From Candidatus Dormiibacterota bacterium (GTDB taxonomy: Bacteria; Chloroflexota; Dormibacteria; Aeolococcales; Bog-877): 39,163 nucleotides of DNA. Below, one piece after another: positions 9,469 to 17,545 of this stretch. The DNA lies in assembly GCA_027313505.1 (NCBI GenBank), contig DAHVDN010000029.1, positions 1 through 39,163 on the forward strand, in the 5' to 3' direction. The translations under genes and the position numbers were made by a program. Within the stretch, counting starts at the first letter, position 1. Each line of letters starts with the position of its first letter. The notes under the pieces were generated by a model. The model worked only from the letters and a program-made list of their open reading frames with translations, was not told where the DNA came from and ran no database searches.

Positions 9469-10539
9469 ATCGGTACCGACAGTCTCGCAGGTGAGTGCCA
9501 TCACTTCCTTCAGGGACATGGACCCAGGAGTGCTCATCAGCTGCTGGGCGAGCTGCCCACCGCCCTGGTGACCGACCGATATGGCGCGGGTGGGGTGGTG
9601 GCCCAACTGGAAGCTGAGACCGCTGCCATCCTGGGAAAGGAAGCCGCCCTGTTTTTCCCCACCGGGACCATGGCGCAACAGGTTGCTCTGCGCCTCCATG
9701 CCGATGACCGAGGGTGTAGCCAGGTCGCATTCCACCCCGCCTGCCACCTGCTTCACCGCGAAGAGATGGGTTTTGAGCGGTTGCACGGCCTGCAGGGCCG
9801 CTCGGTTGGTGATATCAATCGCTTGCTGCGAGTGGCCGACCTTGCGGAACTCGACGGCCCCCTCGGGGTTCTTTTGCTGGAAGTGCCCCAGCGCGACATA
9901 GGAGGGCAGCTTCCGAGCCTGGCAGAGTTAAACGACTCGGTCCAGTGGGCCCACGGGGTGGGTGCTGCGGCACATCTGGATGGTGCACGATTGTGGGAAG
10001 CCTGCGCGGCCTACGAGCGCACTCCTGCGGAGGTGGCCGCACCCTTCGACAGCGTCTACGTTTCCTTCTACAAGGGACTTGGGGGGATCGCCGGTTGCTG
10101 TCTGGCGGGCTCGGCGGAATTCATCGAATCAGCGGCGCTGTGGCGCGTACGGCACGGGGGCCGAGTCGTGGCGATGTGGCCGTATGCTGCCAGCGGGCTG
10201 TCAGCGCTTCATCTGCGCCTCGGACGCATGCAAAGCTATCTCGCCCATGCCACTGCCATAGCTCGCGAGCTGCAGGGGATTCCTGGAATTGAGATCCTCC
10301 CAAGTCCTCCACAGACGTCGATGATGCATCTGTTCCTTCCACTGACCCCGGCCGGGCTCAAGGCTGGCGCTTTGCGGGTGGCCCGGGACGAGGGGATATG
10401 GGCCTGGCCGGAACCGTTCCCGTCGCCGATTCGGGAACCGGAGGGAAGGGTCAGAGTGGAGTTCGTTGTCGGCGACGCAACCCTGAAACTCACCCCGGCG
10501 GAAGTGCGGCGAACCATCGAAGGGATTCTGGCCGCGTAG
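9469..10539 (+). CDS. Threonine-aldolase-like PLP enzyme (beta-eliminating lyase family), start uncertain
   Basis: This is a fold-type I PLP enzyme of the threonine aldolase group, which cleaves beta-hydroxy amino acids to glycine plus an aldehyde. From the GTG at 9568 (323 residues) one reads DRYGAGGVVAQLEAE, ILGKEAALFFPTGTMAQQ, HLDGARLWEA and the PLP lysine K169 in SFYKGLGGIAGCCLAG. The GTG truncates the N-terminus: the frame continues upstream with plausible sequence (ECHHFLQGHGPRSAHQLLGELPTALVTDRYG), open back to a TAA at 9463-9465, with no ATG, GTG or TTG. A GGGGGAG motif suits an ATC start at 9469. The coordinates give this open extent; the safe minimum is 9568-10539. Substrate is unknown. 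Confidence 0.8.
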   Translation: MGTDSLAGECHHFLQGHGPRSAHQLLGELPTALVTDRYGAGGVVAQLEAETAAILGKEAALFFPTGTMAQQVALRLHADDRGCSQVAFHPACHLLHREEMGFERLHGLQGRSVGDINRLLRVADLAELDGPLGVLLLEVPQRDIGGQLPSLAELNDSVQWAHGVGAAAHLDGARLWEACAAYERTPAEVAAPFDSVYVSFYKGLGGIAGCCLAGSAEFIESAALWRVRHGGRVVAMWPYAASGLSALHLRLGRMQSYLAHATAIARELQGIPGIEILPSPPQTSMMHLFLPLTPAGLKAGALRVARDEGIWAWPEPFPSPIREPEGRVRVEFVVGDATLKLTPAEVRRTIEGILAA

Positions 10540-10826
10540 GAGGATTCGATTTCGTGTTGGAAGCCTCTTGGTCTGGCTCCGTGAGCAAACACCTCTAGAC
10601 AAAGAAGGGTGGCTCCTTGAATTGAAGAGTCAGGGAAGGCCCGGGCAAAGTCGCCTCCCAGGATCCAGCCGCCCCCTTTGGGAACCACTATGAGCTTCTC
10701 GCCCGGCCATGGCTGAGCCGCAGACCGGCGGTCCAACTTGGGGATGGCAACTCCGTCCACCGTGGCGAAGGCGGTCCAGGCAATCTCCGGGTGAGTTGCC
10801 GGGTGTTCGTGTCCCTCATAGATCAA
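10540..10826 (-). pseudogene. Orphan coding-like stretch after the deacetylase gene
   Basis: A minus-strand frame opens with TTG at 10826, overlapping the end of the deacetylase gene by 11 bases, and reads through this gap with coding-like codon use (mostly G/C third positions) as ...EIAWTAFATVDGVAIPKLD... and ...GEKLIVVPKGGGWILGGDF.... It then runs on, antisense to the PLP-lyase gene, to a stop at 10236. Such an overlap is implausible for an intact gene, so I read it as a remnant or frameshifted piece, possibly once joined to the deacetylase. No family recognised. Confidence 0.3.
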
Positions 10827-11715
10827 GGTTCAGCCGCCACGCCGGGGTTTCCCGCAGGCAGTGATCGCGTGCGCCGTCACGCCGACGCTGCTCCTCCAGG
10901 ACGCCGTTTGGCCATGTATCGCCGCCGGCGAAGGCGATGAGGAGCTCCAGGATCTCAAGTTGGCCTCGCGGGGATACGTCCCTCTCGAGGACTCGGGACG
11001 TCAGGCCGGACAAACGGTTCAGCCGGGGGAGGAAGGGAGCAGAGCGGGTCCGAAGCAACTCGGTGTCAGACTCCAGGCTGAGCCGTCGGGTCAGGACCTG
11101 ATTTTGGGGATCCTGGCTCCGGTGGCACGAGATCGCAAGCTTCTGTCCACGGCGGTCGACCGCTACCTCCACTGGCCGGCTTCCCACCGCTTCGAAAGGC
11201 ACAAACGGGACGCCAAACTCCTGTCGCAAGGTGTCCGCGACCATCTGTCCGAGGCCCCACTCCAGGCTTGGGATCCCGTGCCGATCGGCGACAGTCTCGG
11301 CCGCCGCCGTGGCTGCTATGTGATCTGGATGCCCCGTGACCCCGCCAGGTTCGAACACCACTACCAAGTCCGCTTCGCCCACCTCGGACTCAACGGCGGC
11401 CTCCAAGACTGACTGAGGTGTCACCTCAAGACCACCGTCCGGAAAATGCAAGAGGCTCGTCGAACTAAGGCCCAGCCGAGCCGCAGCCTCCACCAGTTCC
11501 GCACGTCGCGTTTGGGCCAGATCCGATGCCGCGCCGACCGTGGAGGCCTCGCCGGCGGTGAGGCACAGGAGGTGAACCTTGAGGCCAGCTGCGGTCAGGC
11601 CAAGGAGGACGCCGCCGAGGCCGAAGCTCTCGTCGTCGGGGTGGGCGACCACCGCCAACGCGCTTCGAGCGCCCAATATCTGGGGGATCTCGGACAGCGT
11701 CGTGGCCCTTGCCAC
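10816..11715 (-). CDS. PIG-L/LmbE-family deacetylase
   Basis: This 299-residue zinc-dependent N-acetylglucosaminide deacetylase-type protein shows AHPDDES (24-30; zinc ligands His25 and Asp28, catalytic Asp27) and the second metal motif GHPDH. The family includes MshB/Mca of mycothiol metabolism, BshB of bacillithiol synthesis and many enzymes of unknown substrate; this one matches none closely enough for a name. It starts with GTG only 5 bases after the stop of the CstR-like repressor gene, so the two are probably one operon. A role in low-molecular-weight thiol chemistry would suit a sulfur-sensing neighbour, but that is inference. Confidence 0.85.
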   Translation of the reverse strand: MARATTLSEIPQILGARSALAVVAHPDDESFGLGGVLLGLTAAGLKVHLLCLTAGEASTVGAASDLAQTRRAELVEAAARLGLSSTSLLHFPDGGLEVTPQSVLEAAVESEVGEADLVVVFEPGGVTGHPDHIAATAAAETVADRHGIPSLEWGLGQMVADTLRQEFGVPFVPFEAVGSRPVEVAVDRRGQKLAISCHRSQDPQNQVLTRRLSLESDTELLRTRSAPFLPRLNRLSGLTSRVLERDVSPRGQLEILELLIAFAGGDTWPNGVLEEQRRRDGARDHCLRETPAWRLNLDL

Positions 11716-11720
11716 CGCTG

Positions 11721-12451
<731 letters not shown>

Positions 12452-12502
12452 TACTCACCTGTCGAAGTCCGAGGTCGTAGCCGCCAAGTTGAAGATCAGG
12501 TA

Positions 12503-12522
12503 CGATACCCACACGGGTATCG
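12503..12522. promoter_or_regulatory. CsoR/CstR-type operator 2
   Basis: Perfect inverted repeat with 8-base arms, CGATACCC-ACAC-GGGTATCG, in the gap between the two rhodanese genes. The inner arms ATACCC/GGGTAT equal those of operator 1 while spacer and flanks differ, as expected of a conserved protein-binding site. TACGAT (12501-12506) could be the -10 element. Confidence 0.75.
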
Positions 12523-12544
12523 ACGCCAAGGGAGGCCAGTCAGG

Positions 12545-12868
12545 GTGCAAGAGGTAGAGTTCCACGCTTTCGTCGAGGCCCACCGGGCGGGGGCGTTCGT
12601 GGTCGATGTCCGGGAGCCACATGAATACCATCGTGGGCACGTGCCTGGTGCCAGGTTGGTGCCTCTGGGTGTGGTGCCGTTGCGGCTCGACGAGTTCCCC
12701 AGGGATCAGCCCGTCTATGTCATCTGCGCCAGTGGCCATCGAAGCTACACCGCGGCTCAGCACATGGCGACGGCTGGGGTCGACGCCCGCTCTGTCCGCG
12801 GAGGAACCCAGATGTGGCGCCAGAATGGGCATCCTCTGAGCACCGGGTCTCACCCAACTGCGGATTGA
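12545..12868 (+). CDS. Rhodanese-domain protein 2
   Basis: A 107-residue single-domain rhodanese with FVVDVREPHEYHRGHVPGA and the active loop C61-A-S-G-H-R-S. It starts with GTG at 12545, 9 bases after GGAGG (12531-12535). It is clearly a paralogue of rhodanese 1 (same motifs, spacing and GVDARSV.GGT ending). Having its own operator suggests separate transcription under the same sensor. Likely role: moving or detoxifying sulfane sulfur in the cytoplasm. Confidence 0.92.
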   Translation: MQEVEFHAFVEAHRAGAFVVDVREPHEYHRGHVPGARLVPLGVVPLRLDEFPRDQPVYVICASGHRSYTAAQHMATAGVDARSVRGGTQMWRQNGHPLSTGSHPTAD

Positions 12869-12884
12869 GGCAGCCGGATAGGCT

Positions 12885-13577
12885 TTACCCGCCGACCCCG
12901 ACGCCGGCCAGCCAGTGATCCCACGGATTGCTAAGCGGGAGGGCCACCAGGCCCAGGATGGTGCCCACCACAAGGGTCGCCAGGAGCAACTCTCGGCGAC
13001 GCGCCACCCCAGCGACCCGGTGGGCGGTCGCTCCCCAGTCGGCCAGGCCGACACGCGGCAGCTCAGTTAGGTGGATGAGGACGTGAATGGTCATGGCCGC
13101 GAACCAGAGCACAAATGACGCCTTGTGAAGAAATAGCAGTGTGGTCTGGCCCGCCGGCACAAAGAGCAGTCCGACTCCGGTCCCAAAGACGGCGACTGTG
13201 AGAATGCCGACCGCCGGGCCAAGCAATCTTGGAATAAGCGCGGGCGGACCGCGCCGGACGTACGGCTTGGACCCCATGTAGTACCTAACCAGTCGGTAGC
13301 TGGTGCTGGCTAGCTTGGCCGCCACCACCGGAAGCAACAACACCCCGATGAATACGTGAAGCGGCAGTGTCGACCGGATGACCAGCACCGTACCGCCTTC
13401 GATGGCCAGGAGGATGAGCAAGAGGATGGCCAGACCGCCAGTCAGCCGTTCGTTGCCGCGGGGCCCGTCGTCGATGAGCCGTCTGGGCAGCGATCCGTGA
13501 AGTCTGAACCGACTGTCCAATCGAACCTCCACTGATATGCCCGAGGTCCGCTCGAGGCAGGGTGTTTGCACTTTCAA
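12885..13577 (-). CDS. Five-helix membrane protein, possibly cytochrome b561-like
   Basis: This is a 230-residue protein with about five membrane segments (near 47-68, 73-95, 118-139, 150-172 and 197-215). Histidines lie within or at the ends of helices (LHVFIG; LHKASFVLWFAAMTIHVLIHL), as in small heme-b membrane proteins of the cytochrome b561/DUF4405 type, where paired His hold heme. The start is unclear: TTG 13577 or GTG 13571, neither with a good ribosome binding site. It converges with rhodanese 2. A quinone-linked electron transfer role is only suggested; the His-helix pattern could also be structural. Confidence 0.6.
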   Translation of the reverse strand: MKVQTPCLERTSGISVEVRLDSRFRLHGSLPRRLIDDGPRGNERLTGGLAILLLILLAIEGGTVLVIRSTLPLHVFIGVLLLPVVAAKLASTSYRLVRYYMGSKPYVRRGPPALIPRLLGPAVGILTVAVFGTGVGLLFVPAGQTTLLFLHKASFVLWFAAMTIHVLIHLTELPRVGLADWGATAHRVAGVARRRELLLATLVVGTILGLVALPLSNPWDHWLAGVGVGG

Positions 13578-13844
13578 GTCTACCGGAGGTATCTGAGCTT
13601 AGCCTGGGATTTTCGGAGAGGGTAGACCTCACGGCTTGCCCCACATGATCAAACTGAGCTACGGATAAGAGACCTTATCGTGAGCTGACAGATTTGGTCC
13701 CGCCCTCCCTTCACCATCCCCCCTCAAGGCACAAGGATGCTCGGAACACAAGGCATTCGGTTTTGAGTGCCACCACGATCAGTGGGGAGCGGGTCGGGGG
13801 CCGCAGGCGCGCGGCCATCCCCGGCAGCATGTGAAACTTCAGCA
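13578..13844. other. Intergenic region
   Basis: No gene, RNA or clear promoter pair was recognised. It should contain the promoter of the minus-strand membrane protein gene and the upstream sequence of the broken acetyltransferase gene. Confidence 0.4.
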
Positions 13845-14347
13845 ATGGCACGTTCATCGCCTGCCCTGATACGCCGTGCGTCAGCCCAGGATGCCTTCCA
13901 GGCCGCAGACGTCTGGCTTGAGGCTAGGCGCTTTGCCTATCCGGCCATTCCTGCTTGCATCCACACCGACGCCGCTGTCCGGTTGTGGGTTCAAGAGGAA
14001 GTAATCCCCAGTTCGGAGGTGTGGGTTGCGGAGCGGGATGCTCGCGTGGTGGCGGTGTTGGCTCTGGCTGATGGATGGATCGACCAGTTGTACGTGAGCC
14101 CGGCGGAACAGGGTGTGCGAATTGGATTTCGTCTGGTGCAGTTGGCGAAGGAGCGGTGCCCGGCGGCCTGCAACTCTGGACTTTCGAGAGCAATCTTGAG
14201 GCCCGGCGGTTTTACGAGAGGCAGGGGTTTGCAGCAGTTCAGCGCACCGACGGAGCTCGAAACGAGGAGCGCTCGCCCGATATCCGGTATGAGTGGAGCC
14301 CAGACCGGCCAGTCACCGCTTCCTCGCCCCACCCAGCACCACTTTGA
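13845..14347 (+). pseudogene. GNAT acetyltransferase with a frameshift
   Basis: From ATG 13845 one frame reads a GNAT N-terminal half: LIRRASAQDAFQAADVWLEA, then VWVAERDARVVAVLALADGWIDQLYVSPAEQGVRIGFRLVQLAKERCP. The matching C-terminal half, GGLQLWTFESNLEARRFYERQGFAAVQRTDG, continues in another frame (stop at 14347). The switch lies near 14158-14165, in a C/G-rich run (tgcccggcggcc), consistent with a single-base loss. The first half contains the end of the core before the CoA loop; the second carries the usual helix-strand NLEARRFYERQGF. Either the gene is dead or there is a sequencing error. No substrate can be assigned. Confidence 0.75.
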
Positions 14348-14392
14348 GAGCTCCGATGAACTCTCGGCCACGCAGCTCGAATCGCCTCAACT

Positions 14393-14408
14393 CCACCTTC
14401 GAAGGTGG
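14393..14408. repeat. 16-base perfect palindrome CCACCTTC/GAAGGTGG
   Basis: A gap-free inverted repeat between the broken acetyltransferase gene and paaI, about 110 bases upstream of the proposed paaI -35. It could be a regulator site; it lacks a loop and U-tract, so a terminator is unlikely. Confidence 0.45.
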
Positions 14409-14500
14409 TGCCCCTGGCATCACCAGTGTCCTATTCCACCGGGACACTCCGGACGGGGGCCCAATCGTTCTGCTACCGCCCATAACCGGGGCCGCCCCGC

Positions 14501-14534
14501 TTGGCCGCATTCGTTGGTGGCTCTACACTGACCG
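14501..14534 (+). promoter_or_regulatory. paaI promoter TTGGCC-N17-TACACT with a PaaR-like half-site
   Basis: TTGGCC (14501-14506) and TACACT (14524-14529) are 17 bases apart; the ATG at 14537 is 7 bases after the -10, so the message is probably leaderless. ACTGACCG (14527-14534) equals one half of the palindrome before paaA and sits at the transcription start. The second half-site is absent. Confidence 0.5.
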
Positions 14535-14536
14535 CC

Positions 14537-15046
14537 ATGGCGCAGGACCAGCCCATATCCCCCACCAATCCACCTCACCCTGAGATCAACGGCCATGCAC
14601 TAGTCGCCCGTGCGGCTGAACGTCTGTTTGCTGCCGATAACGCGTCGCAAGAGATGGGGATCCGTCCGGTCTCAGTCTCCCCCGGCCGAGCCGGGCGCAC
14701 CATGCGAGTGAAGGAGACACTGCTCAACGGGCACGGCATCTGCCACGGAGGGTACATATTCGGCCTGGCCGACAGCGCCTTCGTATTCGCCTCCAACACC
14801 TATGGGCATGTGGCCGAAGCTGCTGGCGCACAGATCGCTTTCATAGGTCCAGCCCGCGCCGGCGACATCCTGGAGGCTCTCTCCGTCGAACCTTTTCCCA
14901 AGGGACGGAGTGGACTCTACGATGTAACCGTGGTCCGGCTCCCCGGCAACGAGGTCATTGCCGAGTTCCGGGGGAGATCCCGGACCGTGCCGACGCCGAT
15001 CGAAGGCCCACCGCCTGCTGAGGTCCAGGAGAGCTCAAATGCTTGA
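14537..15046 (+). CDS. paaI: Hydroxyphenylacetyl-CoA thioesterase PaaI
   Basis: PaaI is a hotdog-fold thioesterase that hydrolyses aromatic acyl-CoA esters and frees CoA when the phenylacetate pathway stalls. The 169 residues carry the signature NGHGICHGGYIFGLADSAFVFASN (64-87), including H70-G-G and D79, followed by the strand ...GAQIAFIGPARAGDILEA. The start is ATG 14537, positioned for a leaderless message. The last 8 bases overlap paaK, so the two form an operon. Length is somewhat above the usual 140-150 because of an N-terminal extension. Confidence 0.93.
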   Translation: MAQDQPISPTNPPHPEINGHALVARAAERLFAADNASQEMGIRPVSVSPGRAGRTMRVKETLLNGHGICHGGYIFGLADSAFVFASNTYGHVAEAAGAQIAFIGPARAGDILEALSVEPFPKGRSGLYDVTVVRLPGNEVIAEFRGRSRTVPTPIEGPPPAEVQESSNA

Positions 15047-16343
15047 CCTTTCACCGGACCGAGATAGCCTGGAGGCAGTTGAGACCTGCTCGCGAGACGA
15101 GCTCGCCTCCCTTCAGTCGGAGCGGCTCGCGGACACCGTAAGCCGGGTGTACCAGACAGTTCCTTTCTATCGGGCTCGATTAGATGCAGCCGGAATCCGG
15201 CCAACCGACATTCGAACGATCGATGACGTAGCTGGGCTGCCTATCACCGCCAAGGACGATCTCCGCGACCAGTATCCTCTGGGTCTGTTGGCGGTCCCGA
15301 AGTCAGATCTGAGGAGGGTTCACGCCTCCAGCGGGACAACCGGACGGCCAACGATCGCTGCCTATACCCAGCGCGACCTGGACACTTGGGCCGCCCTCAT
15401 GGCCCGATCCATTCGGGCTGCCGGTGGCAGGCCGGGCGACGTGGTCCACATTGCCTACGGATACGGTCTGTTCACCGGAGGGCTCGGCGCGCACTACGGG
15501 GCTGAGCGACTCGGGTGCACGGTGGTCCCGGCGTCCGGTGGGCTAACGGAACGGCAGGTCACTCTGATTCGGGATCTCAGTGCCGACGTGATCATGCTCA
15601 CCCCGTCATACATGCTGGTCATCCTCGACGAGTTTGAACGACAGGGCATAGACCCCAGGACGACATCACTGAAAGTTGGAGTGTTCGGTGCCGAGCCCTG
15701 GACCGAGGAGATGCGGCGTGAGATCGAGGGGCGCGCCGACATGCACGCTGTGGACATTTACGGCCTGTCTGAGGTCATGGGTCCGGGCGTCGCTCAGGAG
15801 TGCGTGGAGACCAAGGACGGTCTGACCATCTGGGAGGACCACTTCTACCCAGAAATCATCGACCCGATCTCGGGCCATGTATTGCCCGACGGAACGCTCG
15901 GTGAGCTGGTGCTGACGACCTTGACTAAGGAGGCGATGCCTCTGATCCGGTACCGCACCCGCGATCTGACTCGTATCCTGCCCGGCTCGGCTCGAACCAT
16001 GCGCCGTATGGCGCGGATTGTGGGTCGGACGGATGACATGATGATCGTCCGGGGGGTCAACGTGTTCCCCAGCCAGATTGAGGAGGTAGTGCTCAGCGTC
16101 CGAGGATTGTCACCCCACTTCGTCTGTGTTTTGACCCGGCCTAGCCGGATGGATGAGATGACGGTGCGGGTCGAAGCACTGCCTCATGCCTCCTCCGCCG
16201 ACATTCGCGAGAGCCTGGGCCAGGAGTTGGTCGCCCGACTCAAGCATTCGGTCGGAGTAACAGTGGCCGCCGACGTCGTCGAGCCCGGCTCGCTGGAACG
16301 GTCTTTGGGGAAGGCCAAACGCATCCTGGACCTGCGAGGCTAA
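15039..16343 (+). CDS. paaK: Phenylacetate-CoA ligase
   Basis: PaaK activates phenylacetate to phenylacetyl-CoA with ATP, the first step of the aerobic phenylacetate pathway. The 434-residue protein is of family length. It shows the phosphate-binding loop SSGTTGRPT (97-105), YGLSEVMGPGVAQEC, the adenylate motif YRTRDLTR and the C-terminal hinge IVGRTDDMMIVRGVNVFPSQIEE. The ATG at 15039 is preceded at 7 bases by GGAG and overlaps the paaI stop. The matching ring-epoxidase operon lies 7.4 kb downstream, separated by unrelated genes. Confidence 0.96.
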   Translation: MLDLSPDRDSLEAVETCSRDELASLQSERLADTVSRVYQTVPFYRARLDAAGIRPTDIRTIDDVAGLPITAKDDLRDQYPLGLLAVPKSDLRRVHASSGTTGRPTIAAYTQRDLDTWAALMARSIRAAGGRPGDVVHIAYGYGLFTGGLGAHYGAERLGCTVVPASGGLTERQVTLIRDLSADVIMLTPSYMLVILDEFERQGIDPRTTSLKVGVFGAEPWTEEMRREIEGRADMHAVDIYGLSEVMGPGVAQECVETKDGLTIWEDHFYPEIIDPISGHVLPDGTLGELVLTTLTKEAMPLIRYRTRDLTRILPGSARTMRRMARIVGRTDDMMIVRGVNVFPSQIEEVVLSVRGLSPHFVCVLTRPSRMDEMTVRVEALPHASSADIRESLGQELVARLKHSVGVTVAADVVEPGSLERSLGKAKRILDLRG

Positions 16344-16445
16344 GCGCCAAAAGCCCACCCGCCGTCTCGCCTTGGTCTTTGATCGATGCCACCGAAAGGT
16401 AGTCCAGGCGCAGGTTTGGGTCCCAGCTCCCGATCACCCTCTCGG

Positions 16446-17282
16446 CTAGCGGATGCTGATCATGGCGATTGAGGCCGCGGCACTCCCAAGTCCGATGGCT
16501 TGGACTCTAGTCCACTTTTCCCGGAGGAAGACCCGAGCCAGCAGGATCGTGACTCCGGGGTAAAGCGAAGTTATCACCGCGACGATTGCCAGTTGGCCTT
16601 TTCCGGTGGCCGCTAAAAATGAGATGTTTGCCAGTCCTCCGAGGGCTCCCGCTGCCACGGCAGCGGCCAGGGCTGCGGTGGGACGCTTCCGAAAGCCGCC
16701 TGCGGACAGCGCGAATGGCAACTCCAGGAGAACGGCCACCGCCTGACCTGGCAGAAGTGGCCAAGCTCCAGACTGAGTGCCCGCCCTATCCAAGGCTATG
16801 AAGAAGGCGGCAAAGCCCACCCCCGCGAGAATTCCATATACGATCCCGGTTCGTCCGTCGTGGGATGCATTCCTGGATGGTTGCCACGAGATCAGGACGA
16901 TGGCTGCAATAGCCGCCAGGAGCCCAATCTCTGCCAGCACCGGTAGGCGCTGTCCGAGCAAAAAGCCGAATGCCGCCGGGACCACGGCACTCAGCAGCGC
17001 AGAAGCCGTGGCAACGACACCCATCCGACCGGTCCCCAACCCCCGGTACAAACACAGAGCGCCGACTGCGCTGCCAACCCCACTCAGTGACCCCCAAGTC
17101 AAGCTCAGCGCCGTTGGCCCCGTACCGGGAAACAAGCCGACGGCCACCACGGCGGCAACTAGGCTGCAGGACTGGGCCATGAGGGCCACCGTCCCCGACG
17201 GCATGCGGCGGCTCCCCAGGCCGGCTGCAAAGTCGGAGGTGCCATAGGCGAACGCGGCTAACAGGCTGAGAAGCGGACCCAA
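16446..17282 (-). CDS. EamA/DMT-superfamily transporter
   Basis: This 278-residue, very hydrophobic protein has about ten membrane helices arranged as two five-helix halves, the EamA duplication (YGTSDFAAGLGSRRMPSGTVA... in the first half; a matching ITSLYPGVTILLARVFLREKWTRVQAIG end in the second). Such proteins export or exchange small metabolites such as amino acids and nucleotide sugars; the substrate cannot be read. The start is TTG 17282, with GGAGA about 9 bases upstream. It is divergent from the large fusion gene, so a shared function is possible but unproven. Confidence 0.88.
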   Translation of the reverse strand: MGPLLSLLAAFAYGTSDFAAGLGSRRMPSGTVALMAQSCSLVAAVVAVGLFPGTGPTALSLTWGSLSGVGSAVGALCLYRGLGTGRMGVVATASALLSAVVPAAFGFLLGQRLPVLAEIGLLAAIAAIVLISWQPSRNASHDGRTGIVYGILAGVGFAAFFIALDRAGTQSGAWPLLPGQAVAVLLELPFALSAGGFRKRPTAALAAAVAAGALGGLANISFLAATGKGQLAIVAVITSLYPGVTILLARVFLREKWTRVQAIGLGSAAASIAMISIR

Positions 17283-17545
17283 GTCTTAGATCTCCACGGG
17301 AAAGGCACCAAGCTGGGCTGGCCGGTGACTGGCCCCAGCGTTCGAACCAATATATTCCTCGAGGATCTCTCTCCGATTGGGATGGGCCCGCGGACCGCCA
17401 CGTCAGCAACCGATCAGATCGAGTCATCGGCTGCCGGTGCGTCTTGAGGGGCCCGCGGCCGGGCAAAACCGGCAGGTCCTACCGGAAGAGCAACCGGAGC
17501 CGACACCCGTCGACGGGCACCGGATCTGGCACCATCAGTCGAGCT
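17283..17545. other. Intergenic region between divergent transporter and fusion genes
   Basis: This 263-base stretch should hold both promoters. An imperfect palindrome CCGGCAGGTCCTACCGG lies near 17469-17485. No clear -35/-10 pair was found on either strand. Confidence 0.4.

Noticed and set aside
12455-13054. 199-codon minus-strand frame across rhodanese 2
   Set aside because: Antisense to the rhodanese motifs and to an operator; it also overlaps the membrane-protein gene in another frame.
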